NCBI GenBank assembly: GCA_002721815.1
Contig: PBLQ01000001.1
Span: 158,379 to 222,378 of the forward strand
Direction of reading: 5' to 3'
DNA from: Myxococcales bacterium
GTDB lineage: Bacteria > Myxococcota > UBA727 > GCA-2721815
Length of the DNA stretch: 64,000 nt
The notes beneath the pieces were generated by a model, which saw nothing but the letters and a program-made list of their open reading frames with translations, ran no database searches and was not told the origin of the DNA. The position numbers were made by a program, and so were the translations under genes. Numbering within the stretch: position 1 is the first letter of the stretch; each line of letters starts with the position of its first letter. Shown piece by piece: positions 28,206-36,561 of the stretch.

Positions 28206-28650
28206 TACATTGGTTCCCAGCATCTGCCACCAAATTATACCAAGTATTGCGCTCGTTGTGGCACGGCGAAAAAATCAGGTTGAGACCATCGCACTGCTCT
28301 GCATCGGTGGCTGCCTCTTCAGAGGTGGTCACCACACAAGTCATATAATCCAAGTGAGCGGTCTTGATGTCACCGCAAATGGGCTCAGAGTTGGCATCCA
28401 ACCGTTTATGGTCGTTCTCAATATGGACGCGGCAGACATCGATGGAGTCTTCACTGCTCCCCACCAACAGGTCATTTTCGCACTGGTGGCCCAACTGGCA
28501 GTAAGCTTGTATGAGATTTCGATCGCCACAGCCGAACGAAGTAACGCACAACCCACCACACAACAGAGCCCCCAGCCAGATTTTTACTGTCTTTTGTTTT
28601 CTTGGCGGCCCAAAAAATGGTTGAATGTTTTGTCTCAAGAGGCGTCTCAT
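28198..28650 (-). CDS. Small cysteine-rich lipoprotein B
   Basis: Exported protein of about 150 residues. The basic start and hydrophobic stretch WLGALLCGGLCVTSFGC give a signal peptide with a probable lipidation cysteine. The mature part carries about eight cysteines (AYCQLGHQCEND, DVCRVHIEND, ICGDIKTAHLDYMTC, EQCDGLN, SPCHNE, NQCNE). ATG at 28650 is chosen as the first ATG before the signal; the ribosome site is weak and the frame extends to a TTG at 28698. It is translationally coupled to the following lipoprotein. Function unknown. Confidence 0.68.
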   Translation of the reverse strand: MRRLLRQNIQPFFGPPRKQKTVKIWLGALLCGGLCVTSFGCGDRNLIQAYCQLGHQCENDLLVGSSEDSIDVCRVHIENDHKRLDANSEPICGDIKTAHLDYMTCVVTTSEEAATDAEQCDGLNLIFSPCHNERNTWYNLVADAGNQCNE

Positions 28651-28671
28651 CTCTGTCAGTAGGAGGCTTTC

Positions 28672-28899
28672 ATGTTTTCTGGGGTATACACGGGCCAACG
28701 CCTTTTGGCAGCCCTTTTCTTGACTCTTTTTTCAGGGTGCATCACCGCCCAGGCAGCCTCCAGTGGTCCGGCCGCCCGAGCCGCCAAAGATTGTGCCACC
28801 TGTGAACGCATGTGCGAGCTGGGAGGTGACGAGCAAAATGACCGCAACCGTATTTTGGCCTGCAAAGCCGATTGTCAACGAAACTGCGAGCGCAATTAA
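28672..28899 (+). CDS. Tiny secreted cysteine-rich protein
   Basis: A 75-residue protein with a strong GGAGG five bases before its ATG. A hydrophobic signal (LLAALFLTLFSGCITAQA) is followed by about 45 residues with six cysteines in a symmetric arrangement, CATCERMC then CKADCQRNC, suggesting two short helices joined by disulfides. It could be lipidated at the Cys in FSGC or cleaved after AQA. It is divergent from the lipoprotein B gene, 21 bases from its start, and its stop overlaps the gpmA stop by four bases. No family recognised. Confidence 0.7.
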   Translation: MFSGVYTGQRLLAALFLTLFSGCITAQAASSGPAARAAKDCATCERMCELGGDEQNDRNRILACKADCQRNCERN

Positions 28900-29504
28900 T
28901 CCCAAATCTCTTTGTGGGTGACCTTCCCTGACGCATCGAGGGTGTAGACCAAGGGGACGCCAGTGGGCACTTCCACCTTCACGATTTCGTCCTCTGATAA
29001 TTGCTCAAGCTCCTTGATGAGCGCCCGAAGCGAATTACCGTGGGCAGCAACCAAAACGGTTTCACCCGCATCTAAATGGGGACAGATTTCTTTTCGGTAA
29101 TAAGGCAAAACCCGCTCACAGGTGTCCGCGAGGCTCTCGCCCTCCGGTGGGTTCACACTGTAGGAACGCCGCCACTGGTGCACCTGCTCCTTACCGTATT
29201 TTTCTCGGGTCTCGTCTTTGTTCAGTCCTTGCAGCGCACCGTAGTGCCGCTCGTTCAAAGCCGCATCTCGCGTTTTGGGCACCTCCGATTGGCCCGCGCA
29301 TTCCAAAGCGATGGCCGCGGTTTTCTCGGCCCGCATCAACACCGACGTATACAACCGATCCACTTTGGTGTTTTTCAGCTTTTCACCCGCTTGCTGCGCC
29401 TCTTGAATCCCTTGCTCGCTCAAGTCCACATCCACCCAACCGGTGAATCTGTTTTGTAAATTCCACAAAGACTGTCCGTGTCTTAATAATATTAACGTCG
29501 CCAC
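28896..29504 (-). CDS. gpmA: 2,3-bisphosphoglycerate-dependent phosphoglycerate mutase
   Basis: Interconverts 3- and 2-phosphoglycerate in glycolysis. The phosphohistidine motif LLRHGQSLWN is at the start, then FTGWVDVDLSEQG, TSVLMRAEKTA, LNERHYGALQGLNK and the second histidine in VAAHGNSLRALIKELE. At 202 residues it is the short form of the family (E. coli has 250), lacking part of the C-terminal tail. GTG at 29504 has GGGAG six bases upstream. It begins 14 bases after the LolA-like gene and is likely cotranscribed with it. Confidence 0.95.
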   Translation of the reverse strand: MATLILLRHGQSLWNLQNRFTGWVDVDLSEQGIQEAQQAGEKLKNTKVDRLYTSVLMRAEKTAAIALECAGQSEVPKTRDAALNERHYGALQGLNKDETREKYGKEQVHQWRRSYSVNPPEGESLADTCERVLPYYRKEICPHLDAGETVLVAAHGNSLRALIKELEQLSEDEIVKVEVPTGVPLVYTLDASGKVTHKEIWD

Positions 29505-29518
29505 AACTCACTCCCGAT

Positions 29519-30337
29519 TTATTGCTTCATTGCTGCTTCGGTAAAGTCCGCATCACTCAACTTCGCCTTGTTGTCCATGTCTTTTATTCGCAAAACCGTT
29601 TTTGAACCTTTTTGGATGTTTTTCATCACCATTTCAACGGGGATGAGCTTGCCCTGAACTTTTTTCAGTTTCTTCATCACCAATTCTTTGAAGGGTTTTT
29701 CTTCACGATCCATGAATGAGATCTTGATGGGCAGCAAATGCTTTTGGTGCACGTAAAAAACAACCTTCCCGTAAGGGGCCTCTGGGGGCAATTTCATCTG
29801 CACCACGTAGGTCGTTTGGCCGCCAACCTTGGCATCGTCCAGGCGCTGTAAATCCGCTTTGGATTGCTCCTCGGGAGGCAAAGGCATCAAATCTGCATAC
29901 GAGAAATCGGACCCGAAAAAAGAACGGGTGCTGTTGCCCGCCGCAATACGACGCACCACTTTGGTGGCGGGAACGAACACAAATTGGTCGGGCAATTGGC
30001 CGGAGCGTTCCCGCACCAAGAACGAAGTGCCTTTCACGGCCGCAGGTTTTTCAAAACGAACCATGGTTTGCGCCAAGCCTTCTTTGGTTTTACGCATTTT
30101 CAATGACAAGGTGTTGTTGCGGACCCTGCCGGAAGCTTGGGTGATTTCCATCTCTAACACGGCTTGGCCTTCTTTAAATGAGAAGAGCCCGGCAGCCATG
30201 GCTTTGTCTGCGATTTGTTTTGCTGTAAGTTCTTTGGCAGCAGCCGACGAAGGCAACACCAACAAACCCGTAACAAAAAAAGCGAACAGTCCCATCACGT
30301 TGCTCATCGACCGTAATTTTCTTAACCCAAATTCCAT
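29519..30337 (-). CDS. Outer membrane lipoprotein-sorting protein (LolA-like, PF17131 type)
   Basis: Periplasmic protein of 272 residues. A signal peptide (VMGLFAFFVTGLLVLPSSAAA) is followed by ELTAKQIADKAM and a LolA-like open barrel with landmarks such as PDQFVFVPATKVVRRIAAGN, FFGSDFSYADLMP and YVVQMKLPPEAPYGKVVFYV. This group usually works with an RND/MMPL-type exporter, moving lipids or lipoproteins to the outer membrane; no exporter is seen here. ATG at 30337 has AAGGAG eight bases upstream. It shares the transcript with gpmA. Confidence 0.9.
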   Translation of the reverse strand: MEFGLRKLRSMSNVMGLFAFFVTGLLVLPSSAAAKELTAKQIADKAMAAGLFSFKEGQAVLEMEITQASGRVRNNTLSLKMRKTKEGLAQTMVRFEKPAAVKGTSFLVRERSGQLPDQFVFVPATKVVRRIAAGNSTRSFFGSDFSYADLMPLPPEEQSKADLQRLDDAKVGGQTTYVVQMKLPPEAPYGKVVFYVHQKHLLPIKISFMDREEKPFKELVMKKLKKVQGKLIPVEMVMKNIQKGSKTVLRIKDMDNKAKLSDADFTEAAMKQ

Positions 30338-30551
30338 TGCAGTATCTCCTTGCTGCGCCATCTCGTGTGTCTCTTGGCATCTTCAACACCAGCTTTCAAG
30401 ATGGACGTTCGTGCTGCCCGCCAGATTCATTTCTGCCTTCTTATGATCTTAGGCTTTAAACTCGCATCAGAATGTGCCAAAAACATTTGTTATTGGGCAC
30501 GAAACCCCTTTTGGGGCCAAAAACAGGCCCAGAAACTTTCGAGGAGCTAAT

Positions 30552-30986
30552 TTGGGCGCTTTTTTGAGTGGGCCAGGCAGTCCCAAAGGACCCATGAGCG
30601 AAATCAACGTCACCCCTTTGGTGGATGTGATGCTGGTTTTGTTGATCATTTTTATGGTGACCGCCCCCATGATGGCACAGGGGGTCAAAGTGGCCTTGCC
30701 CGATGCAGAGGCCGAAGCCATGGACAGCCCAGAAGATAAAATTGTGCTGACCATCACCGCTCAAAAAAAAGCATTCATTGGAAAAACAGAGGTCCCCATT
30801 GAACGTTTAGAGCAAGTTTTAAGCCGAAATGCGAAAATTCAAAAAGATCAGGAGATTTACCTGCACGCTGATCACACCTTGCCCTACGGTTTTATCGTCC
30901 AAATCATGGCTGCAGCCCAAAAAGGAGGGGCGAAAAACATTGGGATGGTCACAGACCCCTATCAAGTGAATGAACCAACCCCTTGA
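30552..30986 (+). CDS. tolR: TolR/ExbD proton-channel subunit
   Basis: Inner-membrane subunit that, with TolQ, uses proton flow to energise TolA. The signature PMSEINVTPLVDVMLVLLIIFMV contains the proton-carrying Asp at the start of the single membrane helix, and the periplasmic domain follows. TTG at 30552 is preferred because GAGGAG lies five bases upstream and the resulting Gly/Pro-rich N-terminus matches known TolR; the frame is open to a GTG at 30474. This gives 144 residues. tolA and tolB follow directly, but tolQ is absent. Confidence 0.93.
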   Translation: MGAFLSGPGSPKGPMSEINVTPLVDVMLVLLIIFMVTAPMMAQGVKVALPDAEAEAMDSPEDKIVLTITAQKKAFIGKTEVPIERLEQVLSRNAKIQKDQEIYLHADHTLPYGFIVQIMAAAQKGGAKNIGMVTDPYQVNEPTP

Positions 30987-31004
30987 GGCGTTATTTTAAT
31001 ACCC

Positions 31005-31841
31005 ATGGAACTCACTGCATTCACCACCCCACCCACACCAGTAACAGGGCAAACGCCCAAACGGCGTAAAACCACCAGCTGGGCCATCGCATTCAGTGCA
31101 GGCATCCATTTGGTCATCGGCGCTTTTTTTGTTTTTGGAGACTTCCAATTCAATAAGGCCATCGACCTCGATAAAAACATCGTCCAAACCCGTTTGGTCA
31201 AATTGGGCAAGGAACGAAAAAAGGAATGGCTCCCCCGCAAGAGCCAACCCAAGCCAAAACCCAAAGCCAACCCCGCCGCGGTGAAACCCAAACCGGCCAA
31301 GCCCAAACCAACGCCTCCCCAGAAAACTGTTGCCAAGGCCAAACCAAAACCCAAAACAACACCAGCTAAAAAGCCAGACCCGGCCCCATCAGTGGATCGC
31401 CAACAGCAAATGAGCGATGCCCTTTCAAAGCTTCAAGCCGCACAAGCCACCGATCTTAACCAACTCATCCAAGATAAAATGGCGGCCGAAGAAGATGAAG
31501 GGCAAGCCAACGGGAGTGTCTTGGGCACCGAGGTCTCAGGAGAAATGGAAGCCTCCTACAACGGCTTGCTGTCCGCCCACATTCGTGGTGCATTTGAACT
31601 TCCCACCGTTTTGACCGACGCCGAACGCATGCGACTGCGAGCTCACTTGGCTATTCGCATTGGTCCAAATGGCGAGTTGCTCGCCGCCAAAGTGACCCAA
31701 TCATCAGGGAATGCCGCTTTCGATAATTCTGTATTGGCCGCAGCACAAAAAAGCGTTCCGCTGCCGTCACCACCTTTGGTCCTGCGCGCGCTTTATCGCA
31801 AAGGCGTCACTTTAGAATTTTGTCCCATTCGTTGTGAATAG
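31005..31841 (+). CDS. tolA: TolA/TonB-like energy transducer
   Basis: Spans the periplasm to pass energy from the inner-membrane motor to the outer membrane. It has an N-terminal membrane helix (about 26-45), a Lys/Pro-rich extended arm (QPKPKPKANPAAVKPKPAKP and following, about 80-130), a helical linker and a C-terminal TonB-type domain with RAHLAIRIGPNGELLAAKVTQ and NSVLAAAQKSVPLPSPP. It lies 18 bases after tolR and 15 before tolB. The Tol context favours TolA over TonB, although the C-terminal domain is of TonB type. Confidence 0.9.
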   Translation: MELTAFTTPPTPVTGQTPKRRKTTSWAIAFSAGIHLVIGAFFVFGDFQFNKAIDLDKNIVQTRLVKLGKERKKEWLPRKSQPKPKPKANPAAVKPKPAKPKPTPPQKTVAKAKPKPKTTPAKKPDPAPSVDRQQQMSDALSKLQAAQATDLNQLIQDKMAAEEDEGQANGSVLGTEVSGEMEASYNGLLSAHIRGAFELPTVLTDAERMRLRAHLAIRIGPNGELLAAKVTQSSGNAAFDNSVLAAAQKSVPLPSPPLVLRALYRKGVTLEFCPIRCE

Positions 31842-31856
31842 TTGAGGGAGAACCGT

Positions 31857-33155
31857 ATGAAACGCATCATCACTTTAATCTGCTTTGGGCTCTTGCTGTC
31901 CACCACCGCATTCGCCAATCCTCTCATTCGAGTGGAAGGCGCTTCCTTTAAGCCGCTGCCCATTGCGGTCACCGATGCACAAATATCAAAAAACAGTGGG
32001 CTGAAAAAAACCGCCAACGAGCTCGTGGAACGCATCCGACAAGATTTGGACTTTACGGGCGTCTTTCAAATTTTAGACCCCAAAGGGTTCCTCATCACCC
32101 CGGACCAAGAGTCGTTCGGGGTTAAAGACATCCAATACGAAAGCTGGCGAAATGTGGGCGCAGACGCACTCCTTAAATTCTCCATGTCTCGTCAAGGCGA
32201 TGTGTACGTCGTAGATGTCTATGCCTACGATGTGGGGACGCAAAAATCTCGTTTTAAACGAAATTACAAAGCGCCATCTAAGATGATTTTCAAATTGGCA
32301 CACCTCATCTCTGACGATGTTTTTGAAGCCTTCACTGGCGAAAAAGGAGTCATGTCACAGCCCATCGCAGCCATTAAACGAGTGGGCAAAACCAAGCATG
32401 TGGTTCAAATGGATGTGGACGGACAAAAAATCAAACAACTCTCAAAGGGGGGGCGACTCAACTTGTTACCTTCCTATGCACCTAACGCCAAAAAAATTCT
32501 TTATACGTCTTACCGGTACGACAATCCCGATTTGTTTGAACTGGATGTGGCCACTCGGAAATACAAACGGCTCTCTGCACGTCCAGGGCTCAATACGGGT
32601 GGCGTTTTCTCTCCCGACGGCAGCCAAATCGCAGTGACCTTATCGATGAAAGGCAATACCGATATTTACCTGCTGAGCGCAGATGGCAAAGATGCCAAAC
32701 GCCTCACGGACGCCTGGGGCATCGATACCTCCCCATCTTGGAGTCCAGATGGGTCCAAGATTGCCTTTGTATCTTCTCGTTCTGGCAACCCACATATTTT
32801 CGTCATGGACAAAGACGGTTCCAACCAAAAACGTTTGACCTTCAAAGGCAAATATAACCAAACCCCCCGATGGAGCCCTCGAGGCACCCACATCGTTTTC
32901 TCCGCTCGAGATGAACGCAACAAATACGATATTTTTCTGATGGATGTTCGCTCCAGTGTCATCACGCGTATCACCCAAGATCAATCCAACAATGAAGATC
33001 CAGCCTTTGCCGCGAATGGACGTCTCGTGGTCTTCACCTCTACTCGAGATGGCGCACGCGATCTGTATTTGAGCAACTTAGACGGAAGCCACCAAAGGCG
33101 CATTACCCAAGGTGGCTTCTACTGGACGCCCACATGGGCACCGTTTCAACAGTAA
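31857..33155 (+). CDS. tolB: Tol-Pal system protein TolB
   Basis: Periplasmic beta-propeller of the Tol-Pal envelope machine, 432 residues. It has a signal peptide (IITLICFGLLLSTTAFA), an alpha/beta domain (about 25-165) and four to six propeller repeats, for example FSPDGSQIAVTLSMKGNTDI, WSPDGSKIAFVSSRSGNPHI and ANGRLVVFTSTRDGARDLYL. ATG at 31857 has GAGGGAG upstream; the frame starts five codons earlier at TTG. The pal gene that usually follows is absent; the next gene is convergent with a three-base gap. Confidence 0.96.
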   Translation: MKRIITLICFGLLLSTTAFANPLIRVEGASFKPLPIAVTDAQISKNSGLKKTANELVERIRQDLDFTGVFQILDPKGFLITPDQESFGVKDIQYESWRNVGADALLKFSMSRQGDVYVVDVYAYDVGTQKSRFKRNYKAPSKMIFKLAHLISDDVFEAFTGEKGVMSQPIAAIKRVGKTKHVVQMDVDGQKIKQLSKGGRLNLLPSYAPNAKKILYTSYRYDNPDLFELDVATRKYKRLSARPGLNTGGVFSPDGSQIAVTLSMKGNTDIYLLSADGKDAKRLTDAWGIDTSPSWSPDGSKIAFVSSRSGNPHIFVMDKDGSNQKRLTFKGKYNQTPRWSPRGTHIVFSARDERNKYDIFLMDVRSSVITRITQDQSNNEDPAFAANGRLVVFTSTRDGARDLYLSNLDGSHQRRITQGGFYWTPTWAPFQQ

Positions 33156-33158
33156 CGA

Positions 33159-34823
33159 TTATGGGAAAGAACTGGGGCAGCTCCAGTTGCCTTGGTAGCT
33201 GTCGATGGGCAGAATGGTCGCTGCGCCATTGTTCCATTGCACCTTCGCCACTTCCCAGAAATCATCGTTGGCGTTCATCATGCGGTCGTACTGAGCCTCA
33301 AGGCCCCCATTCACAAATACCTTGATGGTGGTGTTGGTGGCAGATTCCGTCTGGGTGTCACAACCTGTATTACCGTAAAAATGAACACCGATGGTATATT
33401 CGCCGTCACCCGGGTTTTCGATGTTGATGTTCTCGGGGCCATAGCCACAGAGGTCGTCGATGTCTAATACGGGATCGCCGGCGCTGGCTTGCGCACCATC
33501 ATTGTCCCAATCAGGGGGGCCCATAAAAGAGGTGCTTTTGCAGTTCACGTAGTAACAAGATTCATCGCTCGAGCAATAATTGGCGGTGCCTCGTTTCAAA
33601 TGCAAATCCATATCGTTGGCATCCACGTCCCAGCTGAGCTGAATGTGAAAATTGTCGGAAGGCACCGAGTTAATGGTGACCGTGGCCTCGTTGCTTGACT
33701 GGGCCCCGAAGTTATCCCAAACGGTAAGCTTCACCACGAACGTACCAGCCACATCAATGCCGTTCACAGTGCCGTTGGCGCTGTCAAACTGAAGCTGCGT
33801 GGTCATGGCGTCAGGTGTGGAAAGCGTCGCACTGGATTCCATGGGCTTTTCGGTCAGTTCCCAAAGATAAGTGGCGATGTACCCATCTTCAGTGCCTGGG
33901 ACACTTTCTTCACCCGTTAAAAGGACGTCGTCGAGCGGTCGAATCACTGGGGCTGCCTCGGTATTGGTCACCCCATTGATTTTAGCAATCTTAGCAACCG
34001 CGGTGGGCGCACTTGCACCTAAAACTGAGAGTGGCACCGTGGCGGTGGGTCTTTCAGGATCGTTGGTGGCGAGCTCCAATGCGCCGGTGACGGGTCCTAT
34101 CTGCTGCGGCATGGCCGCCAAGACCACACTGACACCGGTACCGGGCGCAATCCCAACCAACTCCAAAACACCACCTGGATAAAACACTGGGTCTGGGGCG
34201 GCAGGGTTTTCCTGAGCGAAGGACACACCTTCGATGAAAAGCTCTCGCTGCCCCACGTTTTCTACGGTGATGCTGCAAAAGGCTTCGACGCCAACACCCA
34301 CGCTACCAAAGTTACACTCTGGTGGGCTGATGTGAAGTTCGGGGCGTCCCAAGTCCTCGCCACCGCCAGTGAATTGAATGAAGACATTCTCTCCCTCTTC
34401 GATGTTCACCGCATTGGTTTCAATGATTAGTGTTCCTGAGACCACAGAGGCCACCGTTGGAACAAACTTGATGGTGATCTGAACGCCCTCTTTCCCCTCG
34501 GAAGCTGTGATGGCGTCGGGAACCTCACCCTCAATGGCAAAGGCCGGGTCCGTGTCCTCGGAGAATTTTACATTGTACAGATTCAAAGCCACAGGGGACG
34601 GATTGCGAATGGTGAAGGTGTAAAACCGGCCTTCACCGATGGGGACGCTGCCAAAGTCGTATGCGCAGTCCCGAACCAAGTCTTCAGCACAGATGGATTC
34701 TGTTGCGCTTTCGGGAGTTCCAATCTCAATTTTCGGTGCGACCAAAGTGAGTTCTTCGTCCTGACAGGCAACAAAACTCAACGCGAAAAGCACAACCCAG
34801 AAAAAAGAAGACCTTAAAACCAT
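33159..34823 (-). CDS. Secreted choice-of-anchor D/PKD lipoprotein
   Basis: Exported protein of 554 residues. A signal peptide ends LSFVAC, probably lipidated. Residues 50-290 hold two HYDIN/ASH-like domains of the choice-of-anchor D kind (YDFGSVPIGEGRFYTFTIRN; CNFGSVGVGVEAFCSITVEN). A PKD-like domain follows (TYLWELTEKP, FVVKLTVWDNFGAQSSNEA), then a C-terminal DUF2135-like domain with IQLSWDVDANDMDLHLKR and cysteine pairs. ATG at 34823 has GGAG seven bases upstream. Such proteins recur at the surface of Myxococcota-like bacteria. Function unknown. Confidence 0.85.
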   Translation of the reverse strand: MVLRSSFFWVVLFALSFVACQDEELTLVAPKIEIGTPESATESICAEDLVRDCAYDFGSVPIGEGRFYTFTIRNPSPVALNLYNVKFSEDTDPAFAIEGEVPDAITASEGKEGVQITIKFVPTVASVVSGTLIIETNAVNIEEGENVFIQFTGGGEDLGRPELHISPPECNFGSVGVGVEAFCSITVENVGQRELFIEGVSFAQENPAAPDPVFYPGGVLELVGIAPGTGVSVVLAAMPQQIGPVTGALELATNDPERPTATVPLSVLGASAPTAVAKIAKINGVTNTEAAPVIRPLDDVLLTGEESVPGTEDGYIATYLWELTEKPMESSATLSTPDAMTTQLQFDSANGTVNGIDVAGTFVVKLTVWDNFGAQSSNEATVTINSVPSDNFHIQLSWDVDANDMDLHLKRGTANYCSSDESCYYVNCKSTSFMGPPDWDNDGAQASAGDPVLDIDDLCGYGPENINIENPGDGEYTIGVHFYGNTGCDTQTESATNTTIKVFVNGGLEAQYDRMMNANDDFWEVAKVQWNNGAATILPIDSYQGNWSCPSSFP

Positions 34824-34929
34824 TAGCAAACTCCATCGCCGTTACCAGCTCATTTGTCCCGGATGATCAGTGTAGCACCCGTGCGAAAGATCCGAAATGC
34901 ACCTTTCTTAATTATATACCTACGAGTGG

Positions 34930-34949
34930 CTGATTGAGTGGTCAATCAG
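34930..34949. repeat. Perfect inverted repeat CTGATTGA-GTGG-TCAATCAG
   Basis: An eight-base perfect dyad with a four-base centre, placed about 50 bases after the stop of the unknown membrane protein and about 110 bases before the start of the choice-of-anchor D lipoprotein. No T run follows on either strand, so it is not a standard terminator. TATATAAT lies within 20 bases on the minus strand, which would suit a regulator site for the lipoprotein gene. Confidence 0.5.
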
Positions 34950-34995
34950 TGTATTGACGGATAAAAATTGGGCATTGCGTCATGAAATGAAGGGC

Positions 34996-36561
34996 TTAGA
35001 GGTCTTCCACCGCCTCCACCCGTAGCACCTGCTTTTGGTTGACCACGAGCCGGAATTTTGAATTTTTACGTTTATTTTCAGCACCTTCCGACTGTGAGAC
35101 CACCAAATTGATGTGATACACCCGGGGCATCTCCTTGCGCTTAAAACGACCGGTCCGAGAATCAAAATACCGAACGGATTCCACAGGGTCGTCCAATCGA
35201 GCCAAAAAATCAGCCAGGTTGAAGCGGAATCGTTGCTGAACGCCATAACGGGGAGGCACAGGGTTCCCGTTGGCCTGCTGAAAAGACATCATGCGTGCGT
35301 AGTGAATGACGTTTTCATTTTCGATGGTCAACCCCGAAACGGTCCGTTCTCTTGATCGTATCTCCTTGATTTCTTGAGGAATTTCTTCTTCATTCAGCAG
35401 GTGGAAGCGCTCTTTTGCACGTCCATGAAAGGCCCCCAGCTCCACCTGAGCCAAGGCATCTCCCAACACCTTTCGATCTTCATCCCAGGGTGTCCAACGC
35501 ACGGCCAGGGCCTGCCGAACCCATTCTTTAATCCGGTCTTTGAGAGTGTAAGCGCCCACGGCCACCCCTAAAAAGAGGAGTCCTTCCTCCGTGGCCCATG
35601 CGCCGGTCCAAAGGGGCAGCTGCGCCAAAGTCGCCCAAGTGGCCGCCAAACCAGCTGCGATCATGGCAGCCGTGTTTCGTACAAATGGGTCTCGTTTGCC
35701 GCCACGGGTATTCACATAGAGGCTTTGTTGAAGTTCTTTTTTTAAAAGGCCCATTCGATAGGTAAACAATTCGTGGTCAGCACGCCATGGAACCAACAAT
35801 CCTTGATCGATGCGCCATCCATTGACCCTTTCTGCAGTTCGAGCCACCTCCAGTCGCATTTGCGTCAGGAGTCCGGTGCCATCGCGCAGACCATCAGAGC
35901 GATCCAGCGCCGTGGCCAGTTCGGCCAATGCCTCATCGGTCACCGCTCCCAAATACTCTGCACAAAAGTACAAGGCCGACCGTAATTCTTCGTGCACCAC
36001 AGCCCCATGTGCCAAAGCTTTGAGCCGAATTCGTCTCAACGCATTAAGGGTAGAAAGTAAATCCGCACAGAAGCTGGTGAGCTCGGACTCCAAAGTCGTA
36101 AGCTGCAGGTTGTGGATGTTCGCACTTCGAATGCTTCTTTTAAGAAATCGTAATTTCACGTCGACAGCATCAGCGACCTCTGCGCCCAGTAATTGTGCCA
36201 AGGCGGTCAGGGCGTCACCAGAAGGTGCCTCTTTTGTTAGCAGCAAGGGTAGTTTTCGCCGGAGAATTGTAGCCGGATTATCGGGCGAATTTAAATCGTA
36301 CAACTCTTGTAATTTTAAATCAGGGCTGTGCATCCGCATATAAACCTGAGAGCGCTTATAAAAATCTCGGTTTGAAAGGGTGTCGGTCACGGGCCCAAAA
36401 CCAGCCGGAAAAAAGAAGTACATATCGGTCAGGTATTCAGTGGTGGTGGATGCGGTTTCGGGCAAAGGAAAAAACTGGCGTATCTCGATGGTACGCAAAT
36501 CTCTGGCCTCCACCACCAAACGGGCAGGGCTGTGAGCCACGCTTATGCTCGAGGCAACCAC
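34996..36561 (-). CDS. Uncharacterised membrane protein, 521 residues
   Basis: No family recognised. Residues 1-290 are mainly helical and charged with an acidic/aromatic N-terminus (RTIEIRQFFPLP). Two hydrophobic segments (about 300-318, MIAAGLAATWATLAQL, and 325-345, LLFLGVAVGAYTL) form a hairpin in the membrane. The last 180 residues look soluble, with NLADFLARLDDPVESVRYFD and a basic end. The GTG start (GAGG seven bases upstream) is inside the end of the decayed sensor gene by 19 bases, so the two are made together and probably act together. An internal GTG seven codons later is an alternative start. Confidence 0.7.
   Translation of the reverse strand: MVASSISVAHSPARLVVEARDLRTIEIRQFFPLPETASTTTEYLTDMYFFFPAGFGPVTDTLSNRDFYKRSQVYMRMHSPDLKLQELYDLNSPDNPATILRRKLPLLLTKEAPSGDALTALAQLLGAEVADAVDVKLRFLKRSIRSANIHNLQLTTLESELTSFCADLLSTLNALRRIRLKALAHGAVVHEELRSALYFCAEYLGAVTDEALAELATALDRSDGLRDGTGLLTQMRLEVARTAERVNGWRIDQGLLVPWRADHELFTYRMGLLKKELQQSLYVNTRGGKRDPFVRNTAAMIAAGLAATWATLAQLPLWTGAWATEEGLLFLGVAVGAYTLKDRIKEWVRQALAVRWTPWDEDRKVLGDALAQVELGAFHGRAKERFHLLNEEEIPQEIKEIRSRERTVSGLTIENENVIHYARMMSFQQANGNPVPPRYGVQQRFRFNLADFLARLDDPVESVRYFDSRTGRFKRKEMPRVYHINLVVSQSEGAENKRKNSKFRLVVNQKQVLRVEAVEDL

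Noticed and set aside
28656-28865. Minus-strand 69-codon frame opposite the small secreted protein
   Set aside because: No start signal; the plus frame has a strong ribosome site and a signal peptide.
30350-30550. 66-codon frame with a hydrophobic start ahead of tolR
   Set aside because: No ribosome site, no similarity to TolQ or other proteins, and it overlaps the preferred tolR leader.
33171-33189. AACTGG/CCAGTT stem near the tolB stop as terminator
   Set aside because: It lies in the coding end of the convergent lipoprotein gene and has no T run.
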